Below are positions 63,498 through 64,000 of a DNA stretch of 64,000 nt, piece after piece. How positions within the stretch are numbered: the stretch's first letter is position 1; each line of letters begins with the position of its first letter. Source of the stretch: Bacillota bacterium (GTDB lineage Bacteria > Bacillota > Clostridia > Acetivibrionales > JAEXSP01); contig JAEXSP010000044.1 in NCBI GenBank assembly GCA_023453795.1, positions 1 to 64,000 of the forward strand, given 5' to 3'. The position numbers and the translations under genes were made by a program. Below the pieces are notes generated by a model. It saw only the letters and a program-made list of their open reading frames with translations. It had not been told where the DNA came from and did no database searches.

Positions 63498-64000
63498 TCA
63501 TTCAGCTGCCAGTATTTTCTCATTCTTCATCAAGCCGTTCACAATGCCTCCCGACTGTAATATGCCATTTATGTATTCAACTATTTCGGAAGTTATCAAT
63601 TCGCCGGGGCATAGCACCGGAATTCCCGGAGGATATGGCGTCACTACAGATAAGCTGACTCTTCCGCAGGCGGAAGAAAGATCCATCTCAATTCCGTTAT
63701 ATTTTCCGGTCTTATTAAGCTCGATCACCTGCTTAGGGATCGGAAGCTCACTAATAATTATATCGGCATTCGGGGGTTTATTCTTGATTTCTTTGCAAAG
63801 TCCCTCCAGTGCCGAATACAGCCTTTTAAAATGCTCTCGTCTGTCTGCGGTTGTTGAAATGCAGACAATATTACTCATATCCGACATTTCTACCTGAACG
63901 CCAAATCTGCTTCTTAATATTTTTTCCGCCTCATATCCGGTAATGCCAAGCTTCCTGACATTGATCACAATACGTGTCCTGTCGATTTTCGCAGAGCCTG
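63498..64000 (-). CDS. Orn/Lys/Arg decarboxylase family protein, C-terminal part
   Basis: Partial: the gene runs out of the window. About 167 residues remain, matching the C-terminal domain of the SpeA/YaaO PLP decarboxylase family (GYEAEKILRSRFGVQVEMSD, then VVTPYPPGIPVLCPGE). The PLP lysine would be upstream outside the window. In Bacillus the gene in this position is yaaO. Confidence 0.88.
   Translation of the reverse strand, partial: GSAKIDRTRIVINVRKLGITGYEAEKILRSRFGVQVEMSDMSNIVCISTTADRREHFKRLYSALEGLCKEIKNKPPNADIIISELPIPKQVIELNKTGKYNGIEMDLSSACGRVSLSVVTPYPPGIPVLCPGELITSEIVEYINGILQSGGIVNGLMKNEKILAAE

Overview
The window looks like a chromosomal segment of an anaerobic, endospore-forming member of the Clostridia, with a Ruminiclostridium/Acetivibrio-type relative as my best guess. 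Reasons are the low G+C, strong AGGAGG ribosome-binding sites, sporulation genes (ytxC, spmA/spmB, an alpha/beta SASP, a Spo0E-like peptide, YabE), GTP-dependent PEP carboxykinase, a bacterial ferredoxin and an AgrD-type peptide. No rRNA, tRNA or CRISPR array was seen.

Layout. (1) 0-4.4 kb: tnsA-tnsB-tnsC of a Tn7-like transposon (minus strand), with a structured RNA candidate upstream of tnsA. It abuts the 3' end of a P-loop/Asp23 fusion gene. (2) 4.4-27 kb: ordinary backbone, including ytxC, small sporulation/stress genes, a two-component system facing a FtsX-type ABC exporter, yebC, an orphan histidine kinase, IMPACT-family and Nudix proteins, hflX (apparently starting at ATT), dut, a U32 peptidase, a metallo-phosphomutase-like enzyme and zapA. 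(3) 27-40.4 kb: AT-richer accessory region. It holds a RAYT/IS200-like element abutting a very short HTH gene; a cassette of thymidylate-synthase-like protein, radical SAM/SPASM protein and a uracil-DNA-glycosylase/Panacea fusion; a degenerate tyrosine recombinase; a Cys-rich protein; a deoxyribosyltransferase-like protein; a stand-alone TniQ; a DUF3696 ATPase with an unknown partner; an XRE regulator flanked by TTCTCAAA repeats; and an agr-like peptide plus a kinase-less sensor. (4) 40.5-64 kb: backbone again, with amt behind a possible attenuated leader, hemerythrin, pckG, then a block whose order matches the Bacillus subtilis yaaO-tmk-yaaR-holB-yaaT-yabB-rsmI-abrB-metS-tatD-yabE-ksgA region. 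Inserted in that block are yhbDEF-type bactofilins, spmAB, a terpene pair and a ferredoxin.

The best candidates for an undescribed system are the three-gene cassette at 28.7-31.7 kb (pyrimidine chemistry plus an antitoxin-type domain, possibly extended by the deoxyribosyltransferase-like gene) and the ATPase/partner pair at 35.6-38.5 kb. Both lie in a region that looks like a defence island. Function there is inference from domain content and neighbourhood only.
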